A DNA stretch of 64,000 nucleotides, from NCBI GenBank assembly GCA_000174895.1, contig ACOK01000111.1, positions 1 to 64,000 of the forward strand, given 5' to 3'. The position numbers were made by a program, and so were the translations under genes. This document shows positions 1 to 8,303 of the stretch, piece after piece (position 1 is the stretch's first letter; each line of letters starts with the position of its first letter). The DNA comes from Ruminococcus flavefaciens FD-1. Its GTDB lineage: Bacteria > Bacillota > Clostridia > Oscillospirales > Ruminococcaceae. Under the pieces are notes generated by a model. It searched no databases. It was given only the letters and a program-made list of their open reading frames with translations, and was not told the origin of the DNA.

Positions 1-22
1 TGAATGATACAGAAAATGAAGT

Positions 23-206
23 AGAGAAGAAATGAGTTGAAAATCATTGAAATACCACTTATGTCATTACTGGCATAAGTGGTAAAAAAATATAACCTAA
101 TGATTAAAAATTTAACCTTATATAGTGCCACTTTATCTAACTGATACTTGATTTATATTGCAGGGAAACAGTGCTACAGGAAAAACAGAGCTGATACGAC
201 TGATAA
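23..206 (+). repeat. Deletion-scarred copy of the 12.0-14.5 kb locus
   Basis: Positions 23-156 match 11987-12120 almost base for base, including a hairpin with 10 bp arms and a 10-base loop (54-83 here, 12018-12047 there). From about 154 to 203 the sequence instead matches the Walker A region of the P-loop gene at about 14434-14484. The copy therefore joins the promoter side of one locus directly to the middle of another gene, as if about 2.3 kb had been lost. Only a TAT-like overlap is visible at the join. Nothing here should be expressed as protein; an upstream reading frame from outside the window ends at 33-35. Confidence 0.85.
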
Positions 207-275
207 CGTCAAAGGAATCTATACTTAGACAACGAAGAAAGCTATTTGTCTCACCTGTTTTATAATTTTTTTTGT

Positions 276-304
276 TTGACAAGTATACTTATATAGTATA
301 TAAT
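276..304 (+). promoter_or_regulatory. Consensus sigma-70 promoter
   Basis: A perfect TTGACA (276-281) and a perfect TATAAT (299-304) are separated by 17 bases. It reads into the leader and terminator at 335-507, after which no same-strand gene follows. Confidence 0.85.
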
Positions 305-378
305 AGGGGATAGCAAATAAGGTCTTACATTACAATGAGAAAAGATGTATTCATTTTTTCTGAAAGGAGTAATTCTAT

Positions 379-507
379 TTGCCACGAAATAACGTTTTCA
401 CTTGCATATCTCTGCCAATAAAAAACGATTACCTTTACTATCGTTTTTTATTGGCATTTTCTTTAGGCGAGGGTGCATTTTTGAAATGGCCATCGTTCGG
501 GCAATAA
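379..507 (+). CDS. Orphan leader peptide with built-in attenuator
   Basis: A 42-codon frame begins at TTG 379 behind a good ribosome binding site (GAAAGGAG, 362-369). It reads straight through the long hairpin at 413-456. A second 28-residue frame, 335-421, starts at ATG but has no clear binding site. A short peptide overlapping an intrinsic terminator downstream of a strong promoter is the usual layout of translation-attenuated antibiotic resistance genes (ribosome-protection or ABC-F types). Here the next gene lies on the other strand, so the leader looks orphaned. The class of lost gene is inference. Confidence 0.5.
   Translation: MPRNNVFTCISLPIKNDYLYYRFLLAFSLGEGAFLKWPSFGQ
413..464 (+). 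terminator. 17 bp perfect stem within leader ORF
   Basis: Arms 413-429 and 440-456 are perfectly complementary around a 10-base loop, followed by T-rich sequence. The stem is unusually long and is itself translated in the leader frame, which suits a ribosome-controlled attenuator. Confidence 0.75.
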
Positions 508-544
508 AAAACGAGCCTGCGGAGTAAAAATGTCTTCACAGGCT
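505..544 (-). terminator. Terminator of the AlbA_2 gene
   Basis: Reading leftward, an AGCCTG/CAGGCT stem is followed by a run of T residues (505-511), just downstream of the stop at 569. Confidence 0.6.
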
Positions 545-568
545 AGTTGAATGCTGTTATTTAGTTGC

Positions 569-1795
569 TTATTCTTTATGATTTAGGTTGTTATCACTAT
601 TGAATTTGTTAATTGCATCTATTAGTTCAGATACTTTTTCGCTCCATTTTATTCCAAGAGCCAATAAAAATTCAAGATGTAGCTTTTTTAAATCATTGTA
701 GAAATAGTCAGTATTTTCAATATCTGTGTATACAACTGGTGGGCAGATGATTTCATTTCTATCAATTCTTGTTGTATTATGCCCATATGCATTTCCTTCA
801 ACAATTGCATTCCGACAACCAATTATGCTTATACACGCAAAATATCGTTGCTTTCCAAATAAGGGGAGCATTACTGAGCGATATCCTTGTGAAATAACAT
901 CAATGAAACGCCAGACATCATCGCTATAAAAGAATTCGCCATTTTTCACTGTTTTGACATATGTGCCCAAAGGCAGAATAAATTCTGCTATGCCATTATT
1001 ATAGAGAAGTCCATGCTCGTCACCAGATGTATTTACAAATCGTAATCCATCCACGCAGGGTAATGATGGTGAATCTATCTTTGCTCCAGAAAAAACAGCA
1101 CCATAATTCTGGTGGGCTTGTCTTTCGTTAAGGAACAATTGCTTCCGGGTATTTTGAAATGCTTCTGGAATAATATGAAAAACCATAAAGCGTTCATGAG
1201 CGTTGTCATAAAACGATTTGTAATAGTCAGCTATCTTTTTTCTGAATAATAATATTTCGTCATCAAGAACTTTAGATCTTATAAACATATCTTTTAACTC
1301 GGCGTATGTAACTATAGTTTTTTGATTCCCTTCACGTTTGTATATTTTATAATTTTTCTGGTCTTCAATATGAATATATGGAGAATAGAAATCTTGCTCT
1401 ATGTAAATCACTACAATATAACGCCCATTTACCAATTGTACGAAACTAAACTGTATTGATGGTACTTTAGGCATAATCGGTATCAGCTTATTTCTTAGAT
1501 TTAATTCAAATTTATCTGGATTGTCTATTTCCACACCTACTATTTCAGAAGCCATTCCTTGCTCATCGCTTATTCCATAAATAATATAGCCATCTTCTGC
1601 ATTTGCAAATGAACATATATCGTTACGAAATTCAATTATTTTAGATGCTACCTTGTCTTTAGGGATATGAATAAACGAAAAATCTTTTTTGTAATCTAAG
1701 TATTGATATTCTCGATAATCTGGATTCCCTATTAGCACTTTAAAATCGTCAGCTGTGCAATCGAGCAGTGACTTATTATTAATCTTTGGAAGCAT
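569..1795 (-). CDS. Schlafen/AlbA_2-domain protein
   Basis: This 408-residue protein has an N-terminal AlbA_2 (Schlafen-type, divergent AAA_4-like) domain, roughly residues 15-165. The signs are an E-x2-DYK stretch near residue 32, then the FANAEDGYIIYGISD core typical of the fold, and a closing KREG-N segment. Bacterial members bind nucleic acid or nucleotides and occur as transcription regulators, toxins or defence effectors. The C-terminal 240 residues are not recognised. The start ATG at 1795 follows AAGGGG with good spacing, and a consensus promoter lies at 1829-1857. It stands alone between remnants, so its role cannot be inferred from neighbours. Confidence 0.7.
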   Translation of the reverse strand: MLPKINNKSLLDCTADDFKVLIGNPDYREYQYLDYKKDFSFIHIPKDKVASKIIEFRNDICSFANAEDGYIIYGISDEQGMASEIVGVEIDNPDKFELNLRNKLIPIMPKVPSIQFSFVQLVNGRYIVVIYIEQDFYSPYIHIEDQKNYKIYKREGNQKTIVTYAELKDMFIRSKVLDDEILLFRKKIADYYKSFYDNAHERFMVFHIIPEAFQNTRKQLFLNERQAHQNYGAVFSGAKIDSPSLPCVDGLRFVNTSGDEHGLLYNNGIAEFILPLGTYVKTVKNGEFFYSDDVWRFIDVISQGYRSVMLPLFGKQRYFACISIIGCRNAIVEGNAYGHNTTRIDRNEIICPPVVYTDIENTDYFYNDLKKLHLEFLLALGIKWSEKVSELIDAINKFNSDNNLNHKE

Positions 1796-1828
1796 GAAAT
1801 CGCCCCTTCTACTTTATACGATGTAATA

Positions 1829-1857
1829 AGTATAGCATACGTATCCGTATCTGTCAA
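1829..1857 (-). promoter_or_regulatory. Promoter of the AlbA_2 gene
   Basis: On the minus strand TTGACA (1857-1852) and TATACT (1834-1829) are separated by 17 bases. Confidence 0.8.
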
Positions 1858-1893
1858 TACATGATTCGTCTATTTCCGCCCAAATCGAACATA

Positions 1894-1934
1894 TACAAAA
1901 AAACACGGCACCCCACTGAAAAGCAGAATGCCGT
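1894..1934 (-). terminator. Terminator of recombinase remnant
   Basis: An ACGGCA/TGCCGT stem (1905-1910 and 1929-1934) is followed leftward by a T run. It sits 18 bases after the recombinase stop codon. Confidence 0.65.
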
Positions 1935-1951
1935 AAACCAATTATTATTCT

Positions 1952-2392
1952 CTATACTTCAATCTCCATCCCATTACGGAGCTTAAATACCATTTTGCCG
2001 TTCTCATAAACTTTTACATTCTCTACCATCAACCGCCACAGTTTTTCGTCAAAATCCGTGATCGTCAGGTCGCTTTCATCGATTTCTCTAATCATTCCGT
2101 CCAGCAGTTCCTTGCGTGAGATCTGTTCAGCCTTTTTCTCACGCAGCCGATTGAGTTCATCAGTGACTTTTTGCGTTTTTTCTTCGTATTCCGCAAACTT
2201 TTTGGCATATAGTTTTGGGTCTTGTTCGTGTTCGGCGTTTTCACGAATAAACGCCTGCATGATAATCGTAAGTTCATTGTATCGTTCGATGGCAATATCT
2301 ATTTGCTTATCAATGTCTGTGCAGTCACATAATGATTCGGTAATCTTCCGGTAGGAATTAATGCAATCTTCCTTTATTTCATTTCCGCACAT
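1952..2392 (-). pseudogene. C-terminal remnant of large serine recombinase
   Basis: The 146 residues match the tail of Firmicutes large serine recombinases: a long coiled coil (about residues 20-100), then the closing FDEKLWRLMVENVKVYENG segment that ends such proteins. The catalytic serine domain and the recombinase domain, some 400 residues, are missing upstream. The break lies near 2393-2410 and no ribosome binding site precedes the first ATG. It is a footprint of a lost integrative element, possibly the one that carried the orphan leader at 276-507. Confidence 0.8.
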
Positions 2393-2494
2393 TTCCGCTG
2401 TCGTGGGTGATATGAGATGGTTCGTGATGGAAAACTATGTACCAATTAACAGTAAGAAATGGCTATAGATAGGGAATTATGAGCGTTGGTGTAG

Positions 2495-2857
2495 ATGGGG
2501 TGGTTTAGAATAATCAACACAATAGAAATGAAGATCATAAGGCTCAAGCACTCTATAAGCCGGTTTAATCTTACAACTAAGGTACCGGGTTTTGGCATGA
2601 CAATAGATGAAATGTTGGTTTATATTCCGCAGCAGACAGCTTTGAAGAAAAAGCTGGATAAAATGCGTTCTCTCTTACCAAAGGAACGTATAAACAGCGG
2701 ATTTTCACGCACATCGAACTTTATAGAATACAACTACTGCAATTATGATGTCAAGAAGGTACAGAGCGACTTTGAAGAAGCTTCAAAGCGTCTGGCTGAA
2801 GCACAAATGGCACTTGACCGTATAAACACGACTGTCGAGTTTGAGGCTGATGTATGA
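2495..2857 (+). pseudogene. Coiled-coil protein, DIP1984/septicolysin-like tail
   Basis: The frame encodes a helical protein of 120 residues with a GMTIDEML segment, a central Arg/Ser-rich part and a helical C-terminus ending near an N-T-T motif. This pattern recalls the DIP1984 (septicolysin-like) family, whose members are about 150 residues long, so the N-terminal helix is probably missing. No ribosome binding site precedes ATG 2495 and upstream bases look unrelated. The family match is from memory and weak. The frame may be translated but is more likely a truncated relic. Confidence 0.4.
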
Positions 2858-2884
2858 AGCGTTTACGTAATCAGGCAGCTTTCT

Positions 2885-3058
2885 ATGCCAGTATATGTAA
2901 GCCCTTCAGACGGCGGTACAGTAGTTATCAATAAAGACGGAACATATAAGTTCAGCCACACAGACGGAACGGTCTCATCAGGAAAAGTTGAATTAGGATT
3001 TTATACAATTGGCGGTCAGGTATTTCAGAGTATCCAGAATAAACTCCTTAACAAGTAA
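2885..3058 (+). CDS. Small 57-residue ORF, probable gene fragment
   Basis: The frame encodes a short beta-rich peptide with DGG and KDGTYKF turns and ends just before a strong terminator. No ribosome binding site is visible and the frame is closed by a stop at 2855-2857. It is most likely the C-terminal end of a larger lost protein. Function unknown. Confidence 0.3.
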   Translation: MPVYVSPSDGGTVVINKDGTYKFSHTDGTVSSGKVELGFYTIGGQVFQSIQNKLLNK

Positions 3059-3078
3059 TTATCCTTGACGAAAAAAAC

Positions 3079-3115
3079 AAATGCCATAGAGTTAAAAACT
3101 CTATGGCATTTTTAT
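3079..3115. terminator. Bidirectional terminator
   Basis: A 15 bp stem (3079-3093 and 3097-3111) with a 3-base loop has A and T runs on both sides. It can end transcripts arriving from both the small rightward frames and the leftward cohesin-dockerin gene. Confidence 0.85.
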
Positions 3116-3117
3116 AT

Positions 3118-4203
3118 TTATGGAGAATTATGAGCCTGTTTTTCCATAAATTCTTCCATTGATATTATTCCTGCCTTTTCAGTTGAGATATAGGCATAAT
3201 AGGACAGAATATTTGAAGCGTCCACAGCATTGATAATGCCGTTGCGGTCAACGTCTGCGGCAAGCTTCTGATTCGCATCGAGGTCGCCGTTCTTATTGGT
3301 GGAGGTCATGACGTAATATGTCAGGACCTTAGAAGCGTCAACCGCATTTATCAGCCTGTCATTATTTACGTCGCCAAGCTTATACTCAGTAGTTTCATCA
3401 GGGTTAGCCTTTGTTGTGACAGTAGTTGTAGTGGCTGTCGTTGTTGTCGTAGTTTTTTTCTCGCCGAGTATCCTGATGTAGCCGTTGTATATACCCTTAG
3501 TGAATACATAGGTCATCTGAAGTTTTCCTGCCTCGTCCTTATGACTGTTTATAAAGGTATCAGCTACTATGCCGTCGTCTGTATACGCCAAGCCTATGGG
3601 ATAGACTTCACCCTGCTCAGCATTTTCGGGAACTATAAAATCAATGGTGAATAAACAGCTGTGATTCAGCAGAGTATCCTCGGCATATGCATAGAATGCC
3701 AGCTGTCCGTCTTCGATCTTTGCCGAGCCTGTAGTGAAGCCGTTTAATCCTTTGCCTGGTGTTATGAACTTACCTGCTGAGTTTTCTTTGACAGTCAGAC
3801 GAGTGTCATAAAAAACGTGGAACTTGATGTAGCTGACCGGTTCCGTTGCGCCTGTAATACTGAAATAAACTCGCTGGACCTTGCCCTTTGCATATTCGGG
3901 ATCAAGTCCTATCTTATCGAAATAGAGCATAATGCCGCCATCATAATCCCTGGGATCTATCTTCGGAGTATTCCAATCATTCGGCTGTACCCAGCGAGTT
4001 CTGTCGTAGGGGACTTCCATGTCGTCCTTTTTGTCAAAGGGATTATCTGATATCGTATCAGACGTATCAGCGACACTTTCGGCTTCGGTGAGATCTGTTG
4101 AATTTGCTTTTATGATGCTGTCGGGAAAGCAATAATAAAGCGATAAGACCAGTGCAAGACTTGTTATTAATGATATAAAGCGAGTCAAAAGTCTATTTTT
4201 CAT
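3118..4203 (-). CDS. Cohesin-dockerin adaptor scaffoldin (ScaC-like)
   Basis: A secreted 361-residue protein. ATG 4203 is preferred over 4227 because AGGAGG lies 6 bases upstream. Residues 1-33 are a signal peptide. About 94-246 read as a cohesin module: V-Y-FSITG, FHVFYD, DGQLAFYAY, LFTIDF, then GIYNGYIRI. A Thr-rich linker (250-265) follows, then a two-repeat type I dockerin (277-341) with GDVNNDRLINAVDAS and DVDRNGIINAVDAS. One cohesin plus one dockerin is the architecture of the R. flavefaciens adaptor ScaC, which changes the binding specificity of a scaffold. The cohesin call rests on motif reading. It probably acts outside the cell in a cellulosome-like complex. Confidence 0.8.
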   Translation of the reverse strand: MKNRLLTRFISLITSLALVLSLYYCFPDSIIKANSTDLTEAESVADTSDTISDNPFDKKDDMEVPYDRTRWVQPNDWNTPKIDPRDYDGGIMLYFDKIGLDPEYAKGKVQRVYFSITGATEPVSYIKFHVFYDTRLTVKENSAGKFITPGKGLNGFTTGSAKIEDGQLAFYAYAEDTLLNHSCLFTIDFIVPENAEQGEVYPIGLAYTDDGIVADTFINSHKDEAGKLQMTYVFTKGIYNGYIRILGEKKTTTTTTATTTTVTTKANPDETTEYKLGDVNNDRLINAVDASKVLTYYVMTSTNKNGDLDANQKLAADVDRNGIINAVDASNILSYYAYISTEKAGIISMEEFMEKQAHNSP

Positions 4204-4260
4204 AATGGACCTCCTGTTACACGGCAATTCAGTAATAATAGATTATCATAATTTCTGCAA

Positions 4261-4479
4261 TGTGTCAATACCTTTCTTGGAAGAATATATATAAAGCGGT
4301 TCCGTACTGAGTGCTTTCTTTCTGGAATAGATCAATCCAGAGTGGATAACAGCACAGAAGAGTGGCTGGATACTATCGAAGATAAGCTCGAATACGAAGC
4401 ATGGTATCTTGGACACTGGCATACAGACAAGCGAATAGACAAGATGCACTTCCTGTTCCACGGCGTTGAAATGCTGTAA
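4261..4479 (+). pseudogene. Metallophosphoesterase C-terminal fragment
   Basis: The frame ending at TAA 4477 encodes a stretch with STEEWLDTIEDKLEY and WYLGHWHTDK, which matches the C-terminal end of calcineurin-like phosphoesterases (GHWH being a metal-ligand motif). The rest of the gene, including the N-terminal D-x-H and GNHD motifs, is absent. It directly precedes the macro-domain pseudogene and may once have shared its transcript. Confidence 0.7.
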
Positions 4480-4494
4480 GAAAGGTCAATTATT

Positions 4495-5055
4495 ATGGGT
4501 AAAATAGAGTTAATAAATTCCTAATGTGCAGATCAGACGGTAGATGCAGTAGTAAATGCTGCAAACAGCGGTTTATGGGCTGGCGGAGGAATCTGTGGCA
4601 TTATATTCCGGAAAGCAGGTCTCAGGGAACTGACGGAGGCTTGTTCTGTGTACAAGATTCCCTTAAATGACGGAGACGCTGTCATAACTCCTGCATTCAA
4701 TATGACCAATGCTAAGAATATAATTCACGCTGTAGGTCCTGATTTCTCATATACTCCTACAGCTTTTAAGGAGTTATTCGATGCGTATTATAATTCTCTG
4801 TGCGTATTAAAGGAAAATGGTCTTCACAGCATATCATTTCCGCTCATAAGCTCAGGTATCTTTGGCGGTGATCTGCCTGATCCGGCTGGTGAAGAGACTA
4901 AGCAGTGTTGCATAGCGTATAACAAGTTCATTGCCGACTATCCTGACTATGAGATAGATGTAAAGCTTTGTGCTTTTACGTCCAGAGAAATGGCATCAGC
5001 TCAGAATGTTTTCAATAAGTTTATATTAAAAATGAATGAATTGATCAATGAATGA
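4495..5055 (+). pseudogene. Macro-domain protein with in-frame stop
   Basis: ATG 4495 follows an AAGG-type site and starts MGKIELINS, then TAA (4522-4524) interrupts codon 10. The same frame continues with VVNAANSGLWAGGG, the ADP-ribose-binding loop of macro domains. Later come IIHAVGPDF and the SSGIFGG loop, to a full-length end at 5055. No other start with a ribosome binding site lies ahead of the NAANSG motif, so the protein would lose its ligand site if translation began internally. A single nonsense change explains the break. Intact relatives remove or bind ADP-ribose marks. Confidence 0.85.
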
Positions 5056-5334
5056 GGTGTTATCGCCGTGTCAGGGAGTATGAAGCGGAACAGGGCATTG
5101 CCGAGCCTATCTCTGCTTGAAAGTCCTCTCAGGCGAACGGAAATGTTCATCAAAGCTGTCCGAACTTGCGGAGCGGAAAACTAACCGTCTGAAATGAAAA
5201 GATCTGAGAAGTGCTTGTGTGAGCAGATCTCAGGTCTTTGTCTGTGATTCAGTTCCAAAAGGGTATTATGTTATTGTGGCGCACGCCATAATGATGAAAT
5301 GGACTTGTACGGAACGGATTTTGTGTGCGCCTGA
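5056..5334. other. Gene-free interval with weak terminator
   Basis: No convincing frame is seen. A possible rightward terminator has arms at 5199-5208 and 5229-5238 with one G-T pair and a short T run. Confidence 0.4.
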
Positions 5335-8019
5335 TCAGCCTGCAAAATCTTCGATATCTGGGTGGTAATCTTCTTCAAAGTATTCATCGATATAAGCTCG
5401 TCTTTCGTTTATCAGAGTGATAAGCTTATCGAGATTTTCTTCTGAATACTGAATATATTTTCCGCATGATTCAAAGCACAATTCATTGAGACGCTGATCT
5501 ATTGTCGGGCGCAGATCAATAATGTAGTGTATGGAAGTAAAATAGTTCTTTTTATGGTTATAGCCGTAATTCTCATACCACATTCTTGTAGAGTAGGTTT
5601 CTACAGGACCTTTAGTGGACCATTTGTAAAAATAGTAATCATCTTTTACAATTGTAATTTTAGTTTGATTCTTTCCCTGAAAAAGATCATACGATCCTCC
5701 GTTCATCGCACAGTACATATTGAACGTTTCGTTTTCGGTTGTTGCGTGTTCATATATTTTCTTTGCAGGTGTAGTACCATAGGGATATATCAGCTTTCCT
5801 GTTACCGTATCAAAATCATCTCTCTTACAATATAAATGACGGATGTCTGTTTTTGGTTTCAAGCCGCTTATATATAATGAATAAGAATCATCGATAGATT
5901 TAGCGCTGTTCAGTATTTCACCTAAAGATGAGTAGTTGCCGTATTCTTCGCCGTCTTTCGTGTACTTAGGAGTAAAAGGGAACATTGTACAGCCTGAGTA
6001 TGAGGTATATGTTGCCTTGTTTCCGTCGTCAAGTCCGTTGTAAAGCTTTTCTAATATTTTCAGAGTTGTGTCATCGGAACTTGTTCCTGCATCAAGAGGT
6101 GAGAATGAGATGCCGATAGGTCCCGGTGTGGATATGATCTCATCAGGGAATCTTTCTGTCGGCGGAGTTACAGGAGTATCGCCGCCGGGAGTATCGTCGG
6201 GTTCGTCATCATCGGGAACATTTTCGCCTTCGGTGGTTCTTGCCTTAACATCGGTTACATAATGATAATCGTCACCGATCATTCTGAGATAGCATTCGCT
6301 GTCTTCCGTATCATTGACCGGATCATATTTTCCGAAAAGTTCTTCTGCTTCTGCAATTCCGCCTTTTAAGCTGTCCGCTGAAAACAGCATACTGTTAATT
6401 AAGATCTCAAAAAACATCTCATCACGGTACAGGAATGAAACTGAGTTGGAAAAGCCTATAACAGCTGTTGCGCCTTTGGAACGGATAACATTTGCAAGAT
6501 CATCTGACTGCATACTATGGCAATCGCCAAGCAGCCACAGTGAATCTTCCAGACTGTTGTCTTCGTAATATTTATCAAAGAATCCCGGACCGACCATATA
6601 TTCACTAAAGATTATATTTGAAGATATATTTCCGGAAAAAATATCCTTTGAAAATTCGCTCATTTCATATTTATTATTTGCTAAATAGATAAGCACTTCG
6701 TTCATATAAGCTAAAACAGCAGAATCTGGTATTTTTATGCCTGTGGTAATATATGGCATTTTATTATAAAAAGCTCCATGTGCATCCATTATAACTGTTC
6801 CATATCCGTCAAGATGCTTCAATTCTTCAAGAGTATTGCATTCAGCAGGATCGATGATCTTCAACTGCTTCTCTCTTATTTCTTCTTTGCTTGAAAACAT
6901 AGGTGAGTTTTGATTTGTAGCCTGTACGATACAATCTCCGAGATTTTCACAATAATCGCCAAATCTTGGGTCTTTTGTCTGCTTTAATACTGCAACGTTA
7001 TGATGTTTATGGTTAGCAGGAGTAAATTCGTATTCATCTATAAGCCTTGATGCCATATCAGTAAATGAAGTTTGAAATGGAACATCTCTGTACATGAAGT
7101 CTTGACCTATCATACCTTGTATAGTCGAATCAGGGATGGCATATTGTCCTGTTCCGCAAGTCGGATATTCGGCATTTTCATCGATCGGCGGCTGCCAGCA
7201 TGAATGGAAACCGTAGATAGTCTGGAAGCAAACTGACTGTTCTTTCTCATATATCTCATAGGTTTTTATCTTATCCGAATTGCTGACATATTCACAAACT
7301 TCCTCGAAGGAAAGATCCTTCATTGCCTCATTCAGCTCAGCGAATCCCTTAAAGTCATCTTCTGTAAGCAGCCTGTAAAAGCTTACACGTCTTGTGTTGC
7401 TCTTGTTATCGCCGACAGCAGCGTAATAATCGGTGTATTTGGTTTCAGCCGAGGAGAGTGTGAGTTCAGCAGAATAAACTCCGTCATCAGCCTTTACGTC
7501 GCCGTTTTTGCCGTCATCGTTCATATATGTCACTAAGGTATCGCTGTCATCGTATAGCGCAAGGGCTTTTTCCGCAAGCTTTTCATCTGATGTAACATCG
7601 ATAGTGAACGTTACGGTCTCTTTCTCATTTATGTAGATATCCCACACATTTGCCTTGAAACGGCCGAGTTTTACTGTTCCCGACGAACCGCCGTTACCGA
7701 CAGAATTCTTTGCATATAATACCAGGATAGCGGAAGCGTCATTGGCATCAACTATGCCGTTTTGGTTCATGTCTGCGGCTTTCAGCTGAGCTTCTGTAAA
7801 ACCGCCGTCTTTGCCGGTAGATGTCAAAGCGTAGTAAGTGAGAACAGCCGAAGCATCAACTGCGTCAACTATCCCGTTGCCGTTCACATCTCCGGCAGTG
7901 AGTTCTGTTTTTTCGGTTTCAGCTTTGGAATCAATAAATGAGGTGTTGAGAACATCTGTTGTGAGTACTGCTGACATTGTAAGTGAAAGCAAAGCTGAAA
8001 TAATTTTTTTGAATTTCAT
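5335..8019 (-). CDS. Secreted dockerin-bearing clan CD (gingipain/caspase-like) peptidase
   Basis: An 894-residue secreted protein. ATG 8019 is chosen over 8049 because an AGGA site precedes it and the signal peptide (residues 1-33) begins there. A two-repeat dockerin lies unusually at the N-terminus (about 42-103). An immunoglobulin-like piece with ADDGVYSAEL (about 115-205) follows. A caspase/gingipain-type catalytic region has the expected dyad: His414 in MDAHGA and Cys500 in LLGDCHSM, the latter followed by GATAVIGFSNS. An Asp/Pro-rich linker near 620-640 leads to a C-terminal domain I do not recognise. It probably docks a protease to a scaffold outside the cell. Peptidase activity is inferred from the dyad only. 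Confidence 0.7.
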   Translation of the reverse strand: MKFKKIISALLSLTMSAVLTTDVLNTSFIDSKAETEKTELTAGDVNGNGIVDAVDASAVLTYYALTSTGKDGGFTEAQLKAADMNQNGIVDANDASAILVLYAKNSVGNGGSSGTVKLGRFKANVWDIYINEKETVTFTIDVTSDEKLAEKALALYDDSDTLVTYMNDDGKNGDVKADDGVYSAELTLSSAETKYTDYYAAVGDNKSNTRRVSFYRLLTEDDFKGFAELNEAMKDLSFEEVCEYVSNSDKIKTYEIYEKEQSVCFQTIYGFHSCWQPPIDENAEYPTCGTGQYAIPDSTIQGMIGQDFMYRDVPFQTSFTDMASRLIDEYEFTPANHKHHNVAVLKQTKDPRFGDYCENLGDCIVQATNQNSPMFSSKEEIREKQLKIIDPAECNTLEELKHLDGYGTVIMDAHGAFYNKMPYITTGIKIPDSAVLAYMNEVLIYLANNKYEMSEFSKDIFSGNISSNIIFSEYMVGPGFFDKYYEDNSLEDSLWLLGDCHSMQSDDLANVIRSKGATAVIGFSNSVSFLYRDEMFFEILINSMLFSADSLKGGIAEAEELFGKYDPVNDTEDSECYLRMIGDDYHYVTDVKARTTEGENVPDDDEPDDTPGGDTPVTPPTERFPDEIISTPGPIGISFSPLDAGTSSDDTTLKILEKLYNGLDDGNKATYTSYSGCTMFPFTPKYTKDGEEYGNYSSLGEILNSAKSIDDSYSLYISGLKPKTDIRHLYCKRDDFDTVTGKLIYPYGTTPAKKIYEHATTENETFNMYCAMNGGSYDLFQGKNQTKITIVKDDYYFYKWSTKGPVETYSTRMWYENYGYNHKKNYFTSIHYIIDLRPTIDQRLNELCFESCGKYIQYSEENLDKLITLINERRAYIDEYFEEDYHPDIEDFAG

Positions 8020-8054
8020 ATTATCCTGCTTGTAATATTTTGCTGACATATTAC

Positions 8055-8083
8055 ATTATATAATATTTTATGGCATATGTCAA
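8055..8083 (-). promoter_or_regulatory. Promoter of the dockerin peptidase
   Basis: Minus-strand TTGACA (8083-8078) and TATAAT (8060-8055) are separated by 17 bases, about 36 bases upstream of the chosen ATG. Confidence 0.85.
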
Positions 8084-8303
8084 CTGTCAGCAGGAGAATC
8101 ATCGCTTTCAGACTTGCTGTTGTTTGCTTTACTTTTTCGCATTGATGTGATATAATATCATCAAAGATGATATCATATTTTTATTAAAATGCCCTCGCAG
8201 ATACGCAAATATCCTATTTGCTCCCTGCGAATCGGGCAATTATATCACAACGCTTTGCTTATGTGCTATAATAGATCTGTATTATTGAAAGAAGGCGCAT
8301 CTA

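Noticed and set aside
2058..2354. Rightward Ser-rich frame across the recombinase remnant
   Set aside because: Antisense shadow of the coiled-coil part of the serine recombinase.
4246..4461. Leftward 71-residue frame upstream of the cohesin-dockerin gene
   Set aside because: It is antisense to a clear metallophosphoesterase remnant and has no start site of its own.
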